DNA from: Lachnospiraceae bacterium EP-SM-12S-S03
GTDB lineage: Bacteria > Bacillota > Clostridia > Lachnospirales > Lachnospiraceae
Length of the DNA: 64,000 bases
Direction: 5' to 3'
Assembly (NCBI GenBank): GCA_020540725.1
Contig: JAJBSL010000007.1
Location: 1 to 64,000 of the forward strand
The position numbers and the translations under genes were made by a program. Positions 45,105 through 53,780 of the stretch are shown here, piece after piece; within the stretch, counting starts at the first letter, position 1, and every line of letters starts with the position of its first letter. The notes beneath the pieces were generated by a model. That model saw only the letters and a list, made by a program, of their open reading frames with translations. It searched no databases and was not told where the DNA came from.

Positions 45105-46718
45105 CTATCTGTTTTGATTCATTTTCTTCATGACAACCAGTGTTCCCAACATAAGTACAATACCTGTCGGAAGTGCAATCCATGCCGTCTGCACAAATCC
45201 TGCCACAATATATGTCACAAAAGAAATTGCTGCCGCTACCATTGCATACGGAAGCTGCGTAGATACGTGATTTACATGATCACATTGGGCTCCCGCAGAA
45301 GCCATGATCGTTGTGTCCGAAATCGGTGAACAGTGATCTCCGCATACTGCTCCTGCCATACATGCAGAAATGGAAATGATCATCAATTCATGATTTGTAT
45401 TCGCAAAAATGGCAACTACGATCGGGATCAAGATTCCGAATGTTCCCCATGATGTTCCTGTTGCAAATGCAAGGAAACATCCGATCAGGAAGATGATAGC
45501 CGGAAGGAAATTCATCAACCCTCCGGCAAATTTTTCAACGCCGGATGCCACAAACACCGCTGCTCCGAGACTGTCTGTCATCGCCTTCAATGTCCATGCA
45601 AAGGTTAAAATCATAATGGCCGGAACCATGGCTTTAAAACCTTCCGGAATACAAGCCATACAATCACTGAAGTTTAATACTTTACGGATCATGTATAATG
45701 CAATTGTAATCACTAGTCCAAAGAAACTTCCAAGTACAAGACCTACAGATGCATCGCTGTTCGAGAACGCTTCCACAAACCCCACACCTTCGAAGAATCC
45801 ACCGGTATAGATCATACCGATCACACAACAGATAATCAGGGATAGAATCGGAATTACAAGATCCAGAACCGTTCCTTTTCTTCCGATCACTTCTTCCGAA
45901 GCACCTGAATACGGACGATTTTCCGTTGTATAAATATCTCCTTTCACCGCATTGTCTTCATGTACTTTCATAGAACCGAATTCTGTCTTCATAGCTACCA
46001 TTGCAATCATCATCACAATCGTAAGCAATGCGTAAAAGTTGTATGGAATTGCCTGAATAAAGATGGAGAATCCGTCTTCTCCCTCTACAAATCCCGTTAC
46101 TGCTGCAGCCCAGGATGAAATCGGGGCGATAATGCAAACCGGAGCTGCGGTTGCATCAATTAAATACGCCAGCTTTGCACGCGAGATATTATGTTTGTCT
46201 GTAACCGGACGCATCACACTTCCCACCGTCAGACAGTTGAAATAATCATCAATAAAAATCAAAACACCAAGGGCAATTGTGGCAAGCTGTGCTCCTACAC
46301 GAGACTTAATCTGCTCCCCGGCCCATTTTCCAAATGCCGCCGAACCTCCGGCTCTGTTCATAAGGCTTACCATCGCTCCCAAGATTACAAGGAATACCAG
46401 AATCCCTACGTTGTAACTGTCGGAAAGAACACTGATGATTCCCCCTTGAAAAATATGTACAACTGTGCCTTCAAATGAAAACTCGGAATACAGAAGTGCT
46501 CCCACAAGAATCCCCAGAAACAGCGAACTATACACCTCTTTTGTAATAAGCGCCAATGCAATTGCAACGATCGGCGGAACCAGCGCCCAAAATGTCGAAT
46601 AATACCTTGTATCCGGCACTTCTCCATCTGCGGCAAACACCGTCAGAGAACACATCAGTACGCACAAGAGTATACAACTTACTACTGTGCACACTTTTTT
46701 CTTAGAAAAACTTTTCAT
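45105..46718 (-). CDS. NhaC-family transporter, predicted lysine importer
   Basis: A 537-residue polytopic protein of the NhaC Na+/H+ antiporter superfamily, with about 12 helices and the family block FIDDYFNCLTVGSVMRPVTDKHNISRAKLAYLIDATAAPVCIIAPISSW (cited here in part: FIDDYFNCLTVG, APVCIIAPIS) and GDHCSPISDTT. The N-terminus carries a signal-like helix ending in FAADGE. The gene stands alone behind a lysine riboswitch. NhaC-type proteins under this riboswitch have been predicted to import lysine (called LysW in comparative-genomics work), so lysine uptake is more likely than sodium/proton exchange. Transport itself is not shown by the sequence. Confidence 0.9.
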   Translation of the reverse strand: MKSFSKKKVCTVVSCILLCVLMCSLTVFAADGEVPDTRYYSTFWALVPPIVAIALALITKEVYSSLFLGILVGALLYSEFSFEGTVVHIFQGGIISVLSDSYNVGILVFLVILGAMVSLMNRAGGSAAFGKWAGEQIKSRVGAQLATIALGVLIFIDDYFNCLTVGSVMRPVTDKHNISRAKLAYLIDATAAPVCIIAPISSWAAAVTGFVEGEDGFSIFIQAIPYNFYALLTIVMMIAMVAMKTEFGSMKVHEDNAVKGDIYTTENRPYSGASEEVIGRKGTVLDLVIPILSLIICCVIGMIYTGGFFEGVGFVEAFSNSDASVGLVLGSFFGLVITIALYMIRKVLNFSDCMACIPEGFKAMVPAIMILTFAWTLKAMTDSLGAAVFVASGVEKFAGGLMNFLPAIIFLIGCFLAFATGTSWGTFGILIPIVVAIFANTNHELMIISISACMAGAVCGDHCSPISDTTIMASAGAQCDHVNHVSTQLPYAMVAAAISFVTYIVAGFVQTAWIALPTGIVLMLGTLVVMKKMNQNR

Positions 46719-46796
46719 AACCCATTCCTCTCTTTTCTTTTTTCTGAATTACCAAAATAAGAAACGCATAACAAAATTTCCCATAACACACATGCT

Positions 46797-46836
46797 CACA
46801 AAAAAAGCCATAAACACACAGATATGTTCATGGCTT
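46797..46836 (-). terminator. Terminator of the lysine riboswitch
   Basis: On the minus strand AAGCCATGAACA pairs imperfectly with TGTTTATGGCTT and is followed by a run of T (complement 46799-46806). It lies between the lysine aptamer and the transporter gene and would form when lysine is bound. Confidence 0.8.
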
Positions 46837-46862
46837 CTCCTCTTAAGAAATCTATAATACTT

Positions 46863-47020
46863 GATAGCGCTCCACATCTGTGACAGTACGCCGCATATTC
46901 TGCTGCGTCCCAGAAAAACTTTCCGGACAAGAAAGCAATTCTTCGGCGGTTCTACCTTTCTGACCTGACAGCCTGTCCAGCCTTACATCAAGCCTTACTC
47001 TTTAAAACCGCGCCTCTATC
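46863..47020 (-). ncRNA. Lysine riboswitch (L box)
   Basis: On the minus strand: GATAGAGGCGCG, AAGAGTAAGG, GAAAGGTAGAACCGCCGAAG, TTCTGGGA, CTGTCACAGATGTGGAGCGCTATC-type end (closing P1 helix formed by GATAGAGGCGC at 47010-47020 and GCGCTATC at 46863-46870). These match the L-box core in order and spacing. It governs only the downstream NhaC-family gene. The 370-base gap 46719-47088 holds this aptamer and its terminator and nothing else I can identify. Confidence 0.92.
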
Positions 47021-47088
47021 TTTTTAGTCATTCAATTGTTAAATCTCAACTACCATATCATACATTCCTACAAAAAACAAGTACTATT

Positions 47089-47973
47089 TTAATATTCCTG
47101 CATCACTTCTTCGTAACATGGCATTCCTCCCTGTGCACCAAACTTCTCTGTAGAAAGCCCTGCTGCAATGTTAGCGAAACGAAGTGCCTCGTCAATCGTT
47201 CTCCCTTCTGTCAAAGCAACTGTAAATGCTCCGTTTAGCGTATCTCCTGCTCCTGTCGTGTCCACAACCTTGGATTTTCTTGCCGGCACAGTAAGTATTT
47301 CTCCGTTTTTCAGACAAGTACTCACACCTCTGGAACCTTGTGTGATAACAAGCTTCTCCGGATATTTTTTCAGAAGTTCCTCAAAAGTATTCTCTCTGCC
47401 AAATAAGATCACAGCCTCATGCTCGTTCGGAGTCAGGTAAGTAACTTTTTCCAAAACTTCCGTTTTCACCGGTCTTGCCGGTCCCGGATTCAAGACTACC
47501 TTCACCTGATTCTCCACACAAAGATTTATTACATATTCAATCGTATCCTGCGGAATTTCATGCTGTAAGAGTACGATATCACATTCCAGCAACGCATCTT
47601 TGATTTCATTGACATAACAAATGTCAACACATTCATTTGCCCCGGCTACCACAACGATCGTATTATCATTCTCCCCTACGGTAATGATCGCCAGACCAGT
47701 AGGTACATCTTTGATTGTTTTGATGTTTCTTGTTTCTACTCCTGTATTCTTCAGATTCATGATCAGCGCACTCCCTGCCTCATCATTCCCCACACAGCCA
47801 AACATCTCCACATTTGCTCCCAGTTTTGCCATCGCTGCTGCCTGATTAGCTCCTTTACCACCCGGAATATACTGTAGGTCTTCTCCTTTCAGCGTCTCGC
47901 CTTTCCGTGGAATACGCTCCGCCTTTACTGTCATGTCCATATTGATACTGCCAACAACTCCAATTTTCTTCAT
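47089..47973 (-). CDS. rbsK: Ribokinase
   Basis: PfkB-family sugar kinase that phosphorylates ribose at C5, 294 residues. GSINMDMTVKAERIPRKGETL at the start, GGKGANQAAAMAKLGA, and the catalytic/anion-hole block DTTGAGDTLNGAF near the end are all present. No ribose transporter genes adjoin. The LacI-type gene is divergent across a 164-base gap with one LacI-type operator, so the pair forms a small ribose-responsive unit. The nucleoside cluster 6 kb away also yields ribose-phosphates. Confidence 0.94.
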   Translation of the reverse strand: MKKIGVVGSINMDMTVKAERIPRKGETLKGEDLQYIPGGKGANQAAAMAKLGANVEMFGCVGNDEAGSALIMNLKNTGVETRNIKTIKDVPTGLAIITVGENDNTIVVVAGANECVDICYVNEIKDALLECDIVLLQHEIPQDTIEYVINLCVENQVKVVLNPGPARPVKTEVLEKVTYLTPNEHEAVILFGRENTFEELLKKYPEKLVITQGSRGVSTCLKNGEILTVPARKSKVVDTTGAGDTLNGAFTVALTEGRTIDEALRFANIAAGLSTEKFGAQGGMPCYEEVMQEY

Positions 47974-48009
47974 TACGCTTCTCCTCTCCTATATATCAAC
48001 TATCTTTTT

Positions 48010-48025
48010 TTGAAACCCGTTTCAA
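48010..48025. promoter_or_regulatory. LacI-type operator between rbsK and its regulator
   Basis: TTGAAACCCGTTTCAA is an inverted repeat (TTGAAAC/GTTTCAA around CC) of the kind bound by LacI-family repressors and similar to CcpA/RbsR sites. It lies 37 bases upstream of rbsK and 113 bases upstream of the regulator start, in the shared intergenic region. Confidence 0.75.
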
Positions 48026-48137
48026 GATATTCCTATTATAATCCCGAACAGCAAAACCGTCAACTCTTTCATTGACTTTTTCTTACTTCACGTATATCAT
48101 ATTACATAGTCAAAAACATGCATGAGGAGGGTTTAGA

Positions 48138-49145
48138 TTGATCAGTATCAGAGAAGTTGCAAAAATGGCCGGAGTATCTCCCGCTACCGTTTCACGGGTT
48201 ATGAACGGCACCGCGAAAGTGAATGCCGAAAAAAGAAACCGGGTTCTTCGCGTAATTGAAGAAACCGGATTCAAACCAAATGAAGCTGCACGTGCTCTTT
48301 ACCGTAGATCCGCACGTATTATTGGCATCATTGTTCCGAATATTGATAATCCTTTTTTCAATGAAATGGCAAAAGCAATTGAAGAAGAAGCGTATCAAAA
48401 CGATTACCGTCTGACCTTGTGCAATTCCGATAATGATGCAAAAAAAGAACTTCATAACATTGAACTTTTGAAGCGAATGAATGCGGACGGGATTATCCTT
48501 CTTACAAACGAAGAACAACTCTTCCACAAAGTCAAAGAACTTCGGATTCCGGTTGTTGTTATGGACCGGGAAGTTACAGATTTTCAAGACTTTATTTACA
48601 TAGAAGCCGATCACTACGAAGGCGGCCGCATCAGCGCACAACTTCTTTTCGAACAGGGATGTAAGAAAGTTGTTCATATGCGCGGTCCCGGAAATTTGTC
48701 CAGCAGTCGTAAACGTTTTGACGGTTATCTGGACATCTGCCAGAAGTACCATATAACTCCACATTACATTGACTGCGGCTATCATTACGAAGACGGTCTT
48801 CAGGCGGCGACACAGATCCTCGAGAAATTTCCTGATGCAGACGGCATTGTGGCATCCAACGATATGGTAGCTCTGGCAGTCTATAAAACACTGGTTCAGA
48901 ATGAAAAACAGGTGCCAAAGGATATTCAGCTTGTCGGATTTGATAATATCAGGCTGAGCGAAATCGTAACTCCTGAGCTTACTACTGTGGAACAGCCCAT
49001 TGACGCCATGGGAAGGCAGGCCGTCCGTTCCTTGATCAACCGCATCAACAGAACGGAGACCAAAACCAATCACACATTCCCCGTAAGGATCATAGAACGT
49101 GAAACAACAAAATCATGTTCGGAATCTCACTGTTCAAACCGATGA
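48138..49145 (+). CDS. LacI-family transcriptional regulator (RbsR-like)
   Basis: A 335-residue repressor with the N-terminal helix-turn-helix ISIREVAKMAGVSPATVSRVMNG, hinge ARALYRRSARIIGIIVP and a two-lobed sugar-binding domain (NPFFNEMAKAIEE, VVMDREV, ASNDMVALAVYKTL, VGFDNIRLSEIVTPELTTVEQP). The start is TTG with GAGGAGG upstream. Divergent from rbsK, so ribose or a ribose-like sugar is the likely inducer. Its last 19 bases overlap the 3' end of the convergent DUF1015 gene. Confidence 0.92.
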   Translation: MISIREVAKMAGVSPATVSRVMNGTAKVNAEKRNRVLRVIEETGFKPNEAARALYRRSARIIGIIVPNIDNPFFNEMAKAIEEEAYQNDYRLTLCNSDNDAKKELHNIELLKRMNADGIILLTNEEQLFHKVKELRIPVVVMDREVTDFQDFIYIEADHYEGGRISAQLLFEQGCKKVVHMRGPGNLSSSRKRFDGYLDICQKYHITPHYIDCGYHYEDGLQAATQILEKFPDADGIVASNDMVALAVYKTLVQNEKQVPKDIQLVGFDNIRLSEIVTPELTTVEQPIDAMGRQAVRSLINRINRTETKTNHTFPVRIIERETTKSCSESHCSNR

Positions 49146-50404
49146 ATGAAAAGTCCGCTTCGAAGTTTAGGTTCAAACCATGTGGACTTCGGAGGCATAA
49201 GAAGTCCTGCATCTGCAACCGCAAAAAGTTCCTCCATGCTGGTAGGATACATGACAAATGCCACGCCCCCATTTTTATCCGCAAGTTCTTCCAGTACAGA
49301 AATCCCCCGGATTCCACCGATGAACCTAATCCGCTGATCTGTTTTCGGATCCCGGATTCCAAGAATGGGGGCAAGAATCGTATTTTGCAGCTGTGCTACA
49401 TCCAAAGTTTCCGCCACATTTTCCGATTGTTCTGCTTTTTTCAGCTTTAAACGGTACCATCCCCCATTTACATACATGCTGATTTCTCCCTTTTCCTGTG
49501 GCCGGAAAGAATCAGCATGTGCTGCCGCATCCAAAGTTTCCTCTTTCTTTTTATGCAGGCATTCCATTTCAAACTCTGTTTCGATACATTTCAGAAATTC
49601 TTCCGGCGTATACCCGTTTAAATCATAAACCAGACGGTTATATTCCATGATCAAAAGTTCCTTATCCGGGAAAAGTACAGACAGAAAATAATTGTATTCT
49701 TCCTCTCCGGTACAACTGTTCTCTTCCTGACGGCGCTTTAAGCCGGCTTTTACTGCAGAGGCTGCTCTGTGATGCCCGTCTGCAATGTAAAGTTCAGAAA
49801 TCTTATGGAAAATCTCATGGATTTCTTTCACGAGCTCCGGCTCATCTATTTTCCATACTTTATGACAGATACCGTCATCCGATTGAAAAGAATACAGTGG
49901 GTTTTCCCGTTTCTTTTCCACTTGAATAAAAGAAAGCCGCTCATTTTCCCGATATGTGAGGAAAATAGGTCCGGTGTGTGCCCGGCACGCATCCACATGT
50001 CGAATACGGTCTGTTTCTTTCTCCGTCTTTGTATTTTCATGTTTTTTAATCCGGTTCTCCAAATAGTCATCAATGGAAATACAGCCCGTAAGACCTGTCT
50101 GTGACCGACCGTTCATCGTAAGTTCATACACATAATAGCATGGCGAAGAATCGGTAACAAAACTTCCTTCTGCAATCATTTGATCCAGCGTATCTCTTGC
50201 CCTCTCATATACATGATCGCTATACATATTTACAGAGTTATCAAATTGTGTTTCAGCACGGTCAACTTTCAAAAAAGAATACGGATTCTTTTCTACAATG
50301 GCACGCGCTTCTTCACTCGTCACTACATCATAAGGAGGAGCCGCTATTTTATGCACAAGATCTTCTCTTGGCCGGATTCCATAAAATGGTCTGAATTCTG
50401 CCAT
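49127..50404 (-). CDS. DUF1015-family protein
   Basis: A 425-residue cytoplasmic protein of the DUF1015 family, recognised from the start AEFRPFYGIRPREDLVHKIAAPPYDVVTSEEAR and internal YIADGHHRAASAV. The function is unknown; in many anaerobes relatives sit beside serine-biosynthesis genes (serA/serC), but here the neighbour is trpB, ten bases upstream and probably co-transcribed. The ATG at 50404 follows GTAGGAGG; 29 upstream codons in frame lie inside trpB and lack a site. The 3' end overlaps the convergent regulator gene. Confidence 0.9.
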   Translation of the reverse strand: MAEFRPFYGIRPREDLVHKIAAPPYDVVTSEEARAIVEKNPYSFLKVDRAETQFDNSVNMYSDHVYERARDTLDQMIAEGSFVTDSSPCYYVYELTMNGRSQTGLTGCISIDDYLENRIKKHENTKTEKETDRIRHVDACRAHTGPIFLTYRENERLSFIQVEKKRENPLYSFQSDDGICHKVWKIDEPELVKEIHEIFHKISELYIADGHHRAASAVKAGLKRRQEENSCTGEEEYNYFLSVLFPDKELLIMEYNRLVYDLNGYTPEEFLKCIETEFEMECLHKKKEETLDAAAHADSFRPQEKGEISMYVNGGWYRLKLKKAEQSENVAETLDVAQLQNTILAPILGIRDPKTDQRIRFIGGIRGISVLEELADKNGGVAFVMYPTSMEELFAVADAGLLMPPKSTWFEPKLRSGLFIHRFEQ

Positions 50405-50414
50405 GGCGTTCCTC

Positions 50415-51788
50415 CTACATCTTCGGCAGTTTTGCAAAGGATGCCGCCAATTCTTCATCCGTCGGAATATAATCTTGCATCTTTCCTTCATGATATCTTT
50501 GATATGCTGTCATATCAAAATATCCGGTTCCTGTAAGTCCAAAGAGAATCGTCTTTTCTTCTCCGGTTCCCTTACATTTTAAAGCCTCCTGAATGGCTCC
50601 ATAAATCGCATGGGAAGATTCCGGCGCCGGAAGAATCGTCTCCTGTTTTGCAAAGAGTGTTGCCGCTTCAAATACTTTTGTCTGTTCTACGGAAATTGCT
50701 TCCATATATCCATCATCATACAATTTTGACAAAATAGGAGACATGCCATGATAACGAAGTCCTCCCGCATGATTGGCCGACGGAATAAACTCACAGCCAA
50801 GAGTATACATCTTCGCAAGCGGTGTCACATGACCCGTATCACAGAAATCATACGCATACTTTCCTCTCGTCAAAGACGGACAGGATGCCGGTTCCACTGC
50901 CACGATCCTTGGATTCTTCTTTCCTAAGAGTTTATCCTGCATAAACGGTGCGATCAGACCACCAAGGTTTGACCCTCCTCCGGCGCATCCCACTATAACA
51001 TCCGGATACTCATCATACAGTTCCATTGCCGTTTTACTCTCAAGACCGATAATAGACTGGTGCAGCAGAACCTGGTTCAAAACAGAACCAAGTACATATC
51101 GGTATCCTTCCGTTGTTGTTGCCTTTTCAACCGCCTCTGAAATCGCACATCCCAGACTTCCTGTTGTTCCTGGGTTCTCTGCAAGAATTTTTCTTCCCAC
51201 TTCTGTTGTTTCACTCGGGCTTGGAATAATGTCTGCATCAAACGTCTCGATCACTGCCTTCCGAAACGGCTTCTGCTCATAAGAACATTTCACCATATAT
51301 ACTGTCAGTGGAAGTCCGTAGAATGAACAGGCTTCAGCTAATGCAGTTCCCCACTGTCCGGCTCCTGTCTCTGTTGTAAGTCCTTTGAGCCCTTCCTCTT
51401 TTGCATAATATGCCTGCGCTGCCGCCGAATTTAATTTATGGCTTCCGGAAGTATTATTGCCCTCAAATTTGTAATAAATCTTCGCCGGTGTATCCAGATA
51501 TTTCTCCAAATTATACGCACGAATCAGTGGAGAGGGACGAAACATTTTATAAAATTCCTGTACTTCCTTTGGAATATCAATATATCTTGTTGTATTATCC
51601 ATCTCCTGATGGGAAAGTTCTTTCGCAAAAATCGGATATAAATCCTCTTCCTTCAATGGTTCCTTTGTTCCCGGATTTAAAAGCGGCGGTATGTCTTTCA
51701 TATCTGCCCGGAGATTATACCATTGTTTTGGCATTTGTTCCTCTGTTAAATAAATTCTGTGTGGTACTTGTTTCTTGCTCATACTCAT
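50415..51788 (-). CDS. trpB: TrpB2-type tryptophan synthase beta chain
   Basis: PLP enzyme that condenses indole with serine to give tryptophan. 457 residues, the longer TrpB2 form rather than TrpB1 (about 400). Signs are RPSPLIRAYNLEKYL, the PLP-lysine K118 in NNTSGSHKLNSA, TETGAGQWG, GCAGGGSNLGG and ALxFGLTGTGYFD-type ending. No trpA or other trp genes are near, which fits TrpB2 acting alone, for instance in indole salvage. The T-box upstream reads a Trp codon, supporting the role. Two ATGs compete; the second (51782) is better spaced from AAAGGAG. Confidence 0.94.
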   Translation of the reverse strand: MSMSKKQVPHRIYLTEEQMPKQWYNLRADMKDIPPLLNPGTKEPLKEEDLYPIFAKELSHQEMDNTTRYIDIPKEVQEFYKMFRPSPLIRAYNLEKYLDTPAKIYYKFEGNNTSGSHKLNSAAAQAYYAKEEGLKGLTTETGAGQWGTALAEACSFYGLPLTVYMVKCSYEQKPFRKAVIETFDADIIPSPSETTEVGRKILAENPGTTGSLGCAISEAVEKATTTEGYRYVLGSVLNQVLLHQSIIGLESKTAMELYDEYPDVIVGCAGGGSNLGGLIAPFMQDKLLGKKNPRIVAVEPASCPSLTRGKYAYDFCDTGHVTPLAKMYTLGCEFIPSANHAGGLRYHGMSPILSKLYDDGYMEAISVEQTKVFEAATLFAKQETILPAPESSHAIYGAIQEALKCKGTGEEKTILFGLTGTGYFDMTAYQRYHEGKMQDYIPTDEELAASFAKLPKM

Positions 51789-51904
51789 GATCTCCTTTCC
51801 TTTTAAACCGTATAATAAATCATATAAAGGATCCCTTTATGAAATGCCTCGATATGAGGATCCGTGTGTTTTTACACTATAGGATTGTTTATGAATTTTC
51901 CATA

Positions 51905-51990
51905 ATAAAAAAATAGTACTGCTGAAGACACACACTTTTGTCTCTGTATCTCCTACAGGGACAAAAGCTTTCGCTTCTGCGGTACCACCC
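51905..51990 (-). terminator. T-box terminator with overlapping antiterminator
   Basis: The T-box sequence AAGGGTGGTACCGC (complement near 51978-51992) can pair within the antiterminator or in a long terminator stem: GGTACCGCAGAAG against CTTCAGCAGTACT, continued by CTTTTGTCCCTGTA against TACAGAGACAAAAG. A T run follows on the minus strand (complement 51906-51913). Its last base lies about 115 bases before trpB. Confidence 0.85.
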
Positions 51991-52205
51991 TTATTGATGA
52001 ATCCATTCATCCACTCTTAACATGCACATACATACATGGTTCCTTGATAACGGGCGAACAATCCCGCCGGACATTACTCAGATATCACATCCTTTCTTCC
52101 CGGCCTCATAAGTCCATTCATCTACGGCTCTGCTGTCTTCTTCCACCACATGAAGACTCTCTGGAAACAGATCTCCGAAAACTACTCTTCTTAATCTACG
52201 GTTTC
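51991..52205 (-). ncRNA. Tryptophan T-box leader, specifier UGG
   Basis: On the minus strand the leader shows AGAGTAG, AGAGAG and GGTGGAAG (the stem I AGUA, AG-bulge and distal-loop motifs in order), then GATGAATGGACTTATGAGG, in which TGG (52114-52116) sits in the specifier position followed by A, then the T-box itself. A UGG specifier means uncharged tRNA-Trp turns on the trpB gene. The 558-base gap 51789-52346 contains this leader, its promoter, and the serpin upstream region. Confidence 0.88.
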
Positions 52206-52231
52206 AATCGTTTTGTTTTTCTATGACATTT

Positions 52232-52260
52232 ACTTTAACAGACAAATAACTATCTGTCAA
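52232..52260 (-). promoter_or_regulatory. Promoter of the trpB T-box leader
   Basis: Consensus TTGACA (52255-52260), 17-base spacer and TAAAGT (52232-52237) on the minus strand, about 25 bases ahead of stem I. The spacer holds a small dyad, ACAGA and TCTGT. Confidence 0.75.
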
Positions 52261-52346
52261 TTGATTTATTTTATTCATTGTTTCTGTAAAAGTTTTATGA
52301 TAAAATTAACATATAATACAATATCGACAGAAATGGAGGGACTTTT

Positions 52347-53609
52347 ATGAAAAAGAAACTGGTTGCATTCCTTCTCTGTCTGTCCGTTACTGCCACTTTT
52401 TTTGCCGGATGCCGGTCTAAGCTCAAGGCAACGGATCTGATGGCAGATGTAAAATTATCAAATCCGGTCAAAATGTCCAATATCTCCAAGGCAGATACCA
52501 TTACCGCCACTGATTTTGCCGTACGGCTTTTTCAGCAGACAAAAAGTGGAGAAGAAAATACTCTCATTTCTCCACTATCCGTTCTTCCTGCACTTTCAAT
52601 GACAGCCAATGGAGCTAAAAATGATACTCTTACCCAAATGGAACAGACGCTTGGAATGCCTGTAGATACATGGAATGAATACCTTTATTCGTACATCAAT
52701 CAGCTTCCAAAAGACACAGATTGCAAATTTCATCTTGCCAATTCCATTTGGTTCCGGGATACGAAAGATTTTGCTGTAAATCCTGATTTCTTGAAGACAA
52801 ATGCAAAGTATTACAATACCGGAATCTACCAGGCAGCTTTCGATGAAAGCACTTTACTGGACATCAATTCCTGGGTATCCCAAAATACTGACGGCATGAT
52901 TCCAAATATCCTGGATAAGTTGAGTGCAAATGATTCCATGTACTTGATCAACGCACTTTCTTTTGATAGCAAGTGGAGCAGCATCTATGAAAAGTCATCT
53001 GTAGAAAGCAGTACCTTTACAGAAGAAGACGGAACAAGTCAGGATATCGAACTGATGCATTCCGATGAATACGAATACATCGAGGATGAAAATGCAAAAG
53101 GCTTCTTAAAACCATATTCCGGATATTCTTACGCGTTTGCCGCTATTCTTCCCGATGAAGGATATTCTCTTTCCGAATATGTGGATTCCTTATCCGGTGA
53201 AAAGCTGCATCATCTTCTTACAAATGTGGAAGAATGTCCCGTATCTGCAGGACTTCCGAAGTTTGAAGCAGAATTCACGATTGAACTGGCAGAACCTCTG
53301 AAAACATTAGGCATGGAAGATGCATTTGATACAGACACCGCTGATTTTTCCGGCATTGGAACATTTGCTTCTCCGGATGAACACCTTTTTATCAGCAGTG
53401 TTCTCCACAAATCCTTTCTCTCCGTCGGTGAAAAAGGAACAAAGGCCGGTGCTTCCACCGCTGTAGCAATGGAAAAAAGCAGTGCTCCCATGCAACAGGA
53501 AGATACAAAGGAAGTCATTCTCGACCGACCATTCTTATATATGATCATCGACTATGAAACCCGGTTTCCAATATTCATAGGGACCGCGGACAGCATTCAG
53601 ACACAATAA
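52347..53609 (+). CDS. Lipoprotein serpin (serine protease inhibitor)
   Basis: A 420-residue member of the serpin family. The lipobox FAGC places the lipidated Cys at 22, so it is anchored outside the cell. The serpin core spans about 52-420 (NTLISPLSVLPALSMTANGA, NSIWFRD, INALSFDSKW, VLHKSFLSVGEKGT). The hinge of the reactive loop, GTKAGASTAVAM (364-375), has the small residues needed for insertion into the central sheet, so it is probably inhibitory. The scissile bond would fall in about 376-388, ahead of the RPFLYMI strand. Gut bifidobacterial serpins inhibit host elastases; the target here is unknown. GGAGGG precedes the ATG. It is a single-gene unit. Confidence 0.95.
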   Translation: MKKKLVAFLLCLSVTATFFAGCRSKLKATDLMADVKLSNPVKMSNISKADTITATDFAVRLFQQTKSGEENTLISPLSVLPALSMTANGAKNDTLTQMEQTLGMPVDTWNEYLYSYINQLPKDTDCKFHLANSIWFRDTKDFAVNPDFLKTNAKYYNTGIYQAAFDESTLLDINSWVSQNTDGMIPNILDKLSANDSMYLINALSFDSKWSSIYEKSSVESSTFTEEDGTSQDIELMHSDEYEYIEDENAKGFLKPYSGYSYAFAAILPDEGYSLSEYVDSLSGEKLHHLLTNVEECPVSAGLPKFEAEFTIELAEPLKTLGMEDAFDTDTADFSGIGTFASPDEHLFISSVLHKSFLSVGEKGTKAGASTAVAMEKSSAPMQQEDTKEVILDRPFLYMIIDYETRFPIFIGTADSIQTQ

Positions 53610-53698
53610 AAGTACCAAAAGGTACATTGCAGGATTGTAAGCAGTCTCCAAGGTCACGGGCAAGCCCGGACTTTGGCTCGTTGCCATTACAAACAGAG

Positions 53699-53748
53699 AA
53701 AAGCAGGTAAAAGATGTGTGAGTCACACAGCATCTTCCACCTGCTTTT
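53699..53748. terminator. Two-way terminator between serpin and purine nucleoside phosphorylase
   Basis: AAAAGCAGGT pairs with ACCTGCTTTT, with inner pairing AAGATG/CATCTT and TGTG/CACA. The A and T runs at both ends let it work on either strand for the two convergent genes. The preceding stretch 53610-53698 contains two tiny hairpins (GTACC-GGTAC, GGGC-GCCC) of no clear meaning. Confidence 0.8.
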
Positions 53749-53780
53749 CTGTAATTTCTTTTGTAAGTCTTGTATTATAT

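Noticed and set aside
45105..46718. Sodium/proton antiporter as the main function
   Set aside because: The gene is controlled by a lysine riboswitch, which points to lysine transport; the family name alone is not decisive.
48192..49073. A 293-codon open frame antisense to the LacI-type regulator
   Set aside because: It mirrors the regulator exactly, has no ribosome-binding site and a composition unlike a protein; the sense frame is an unmistakable LacI protein.
53610..53698. Possible small RNA or tRNA after the serpin gene
   Set aside because: Only two very short hairpins, no cloverleaf, no promoter and no terminator of its own before the shared one.
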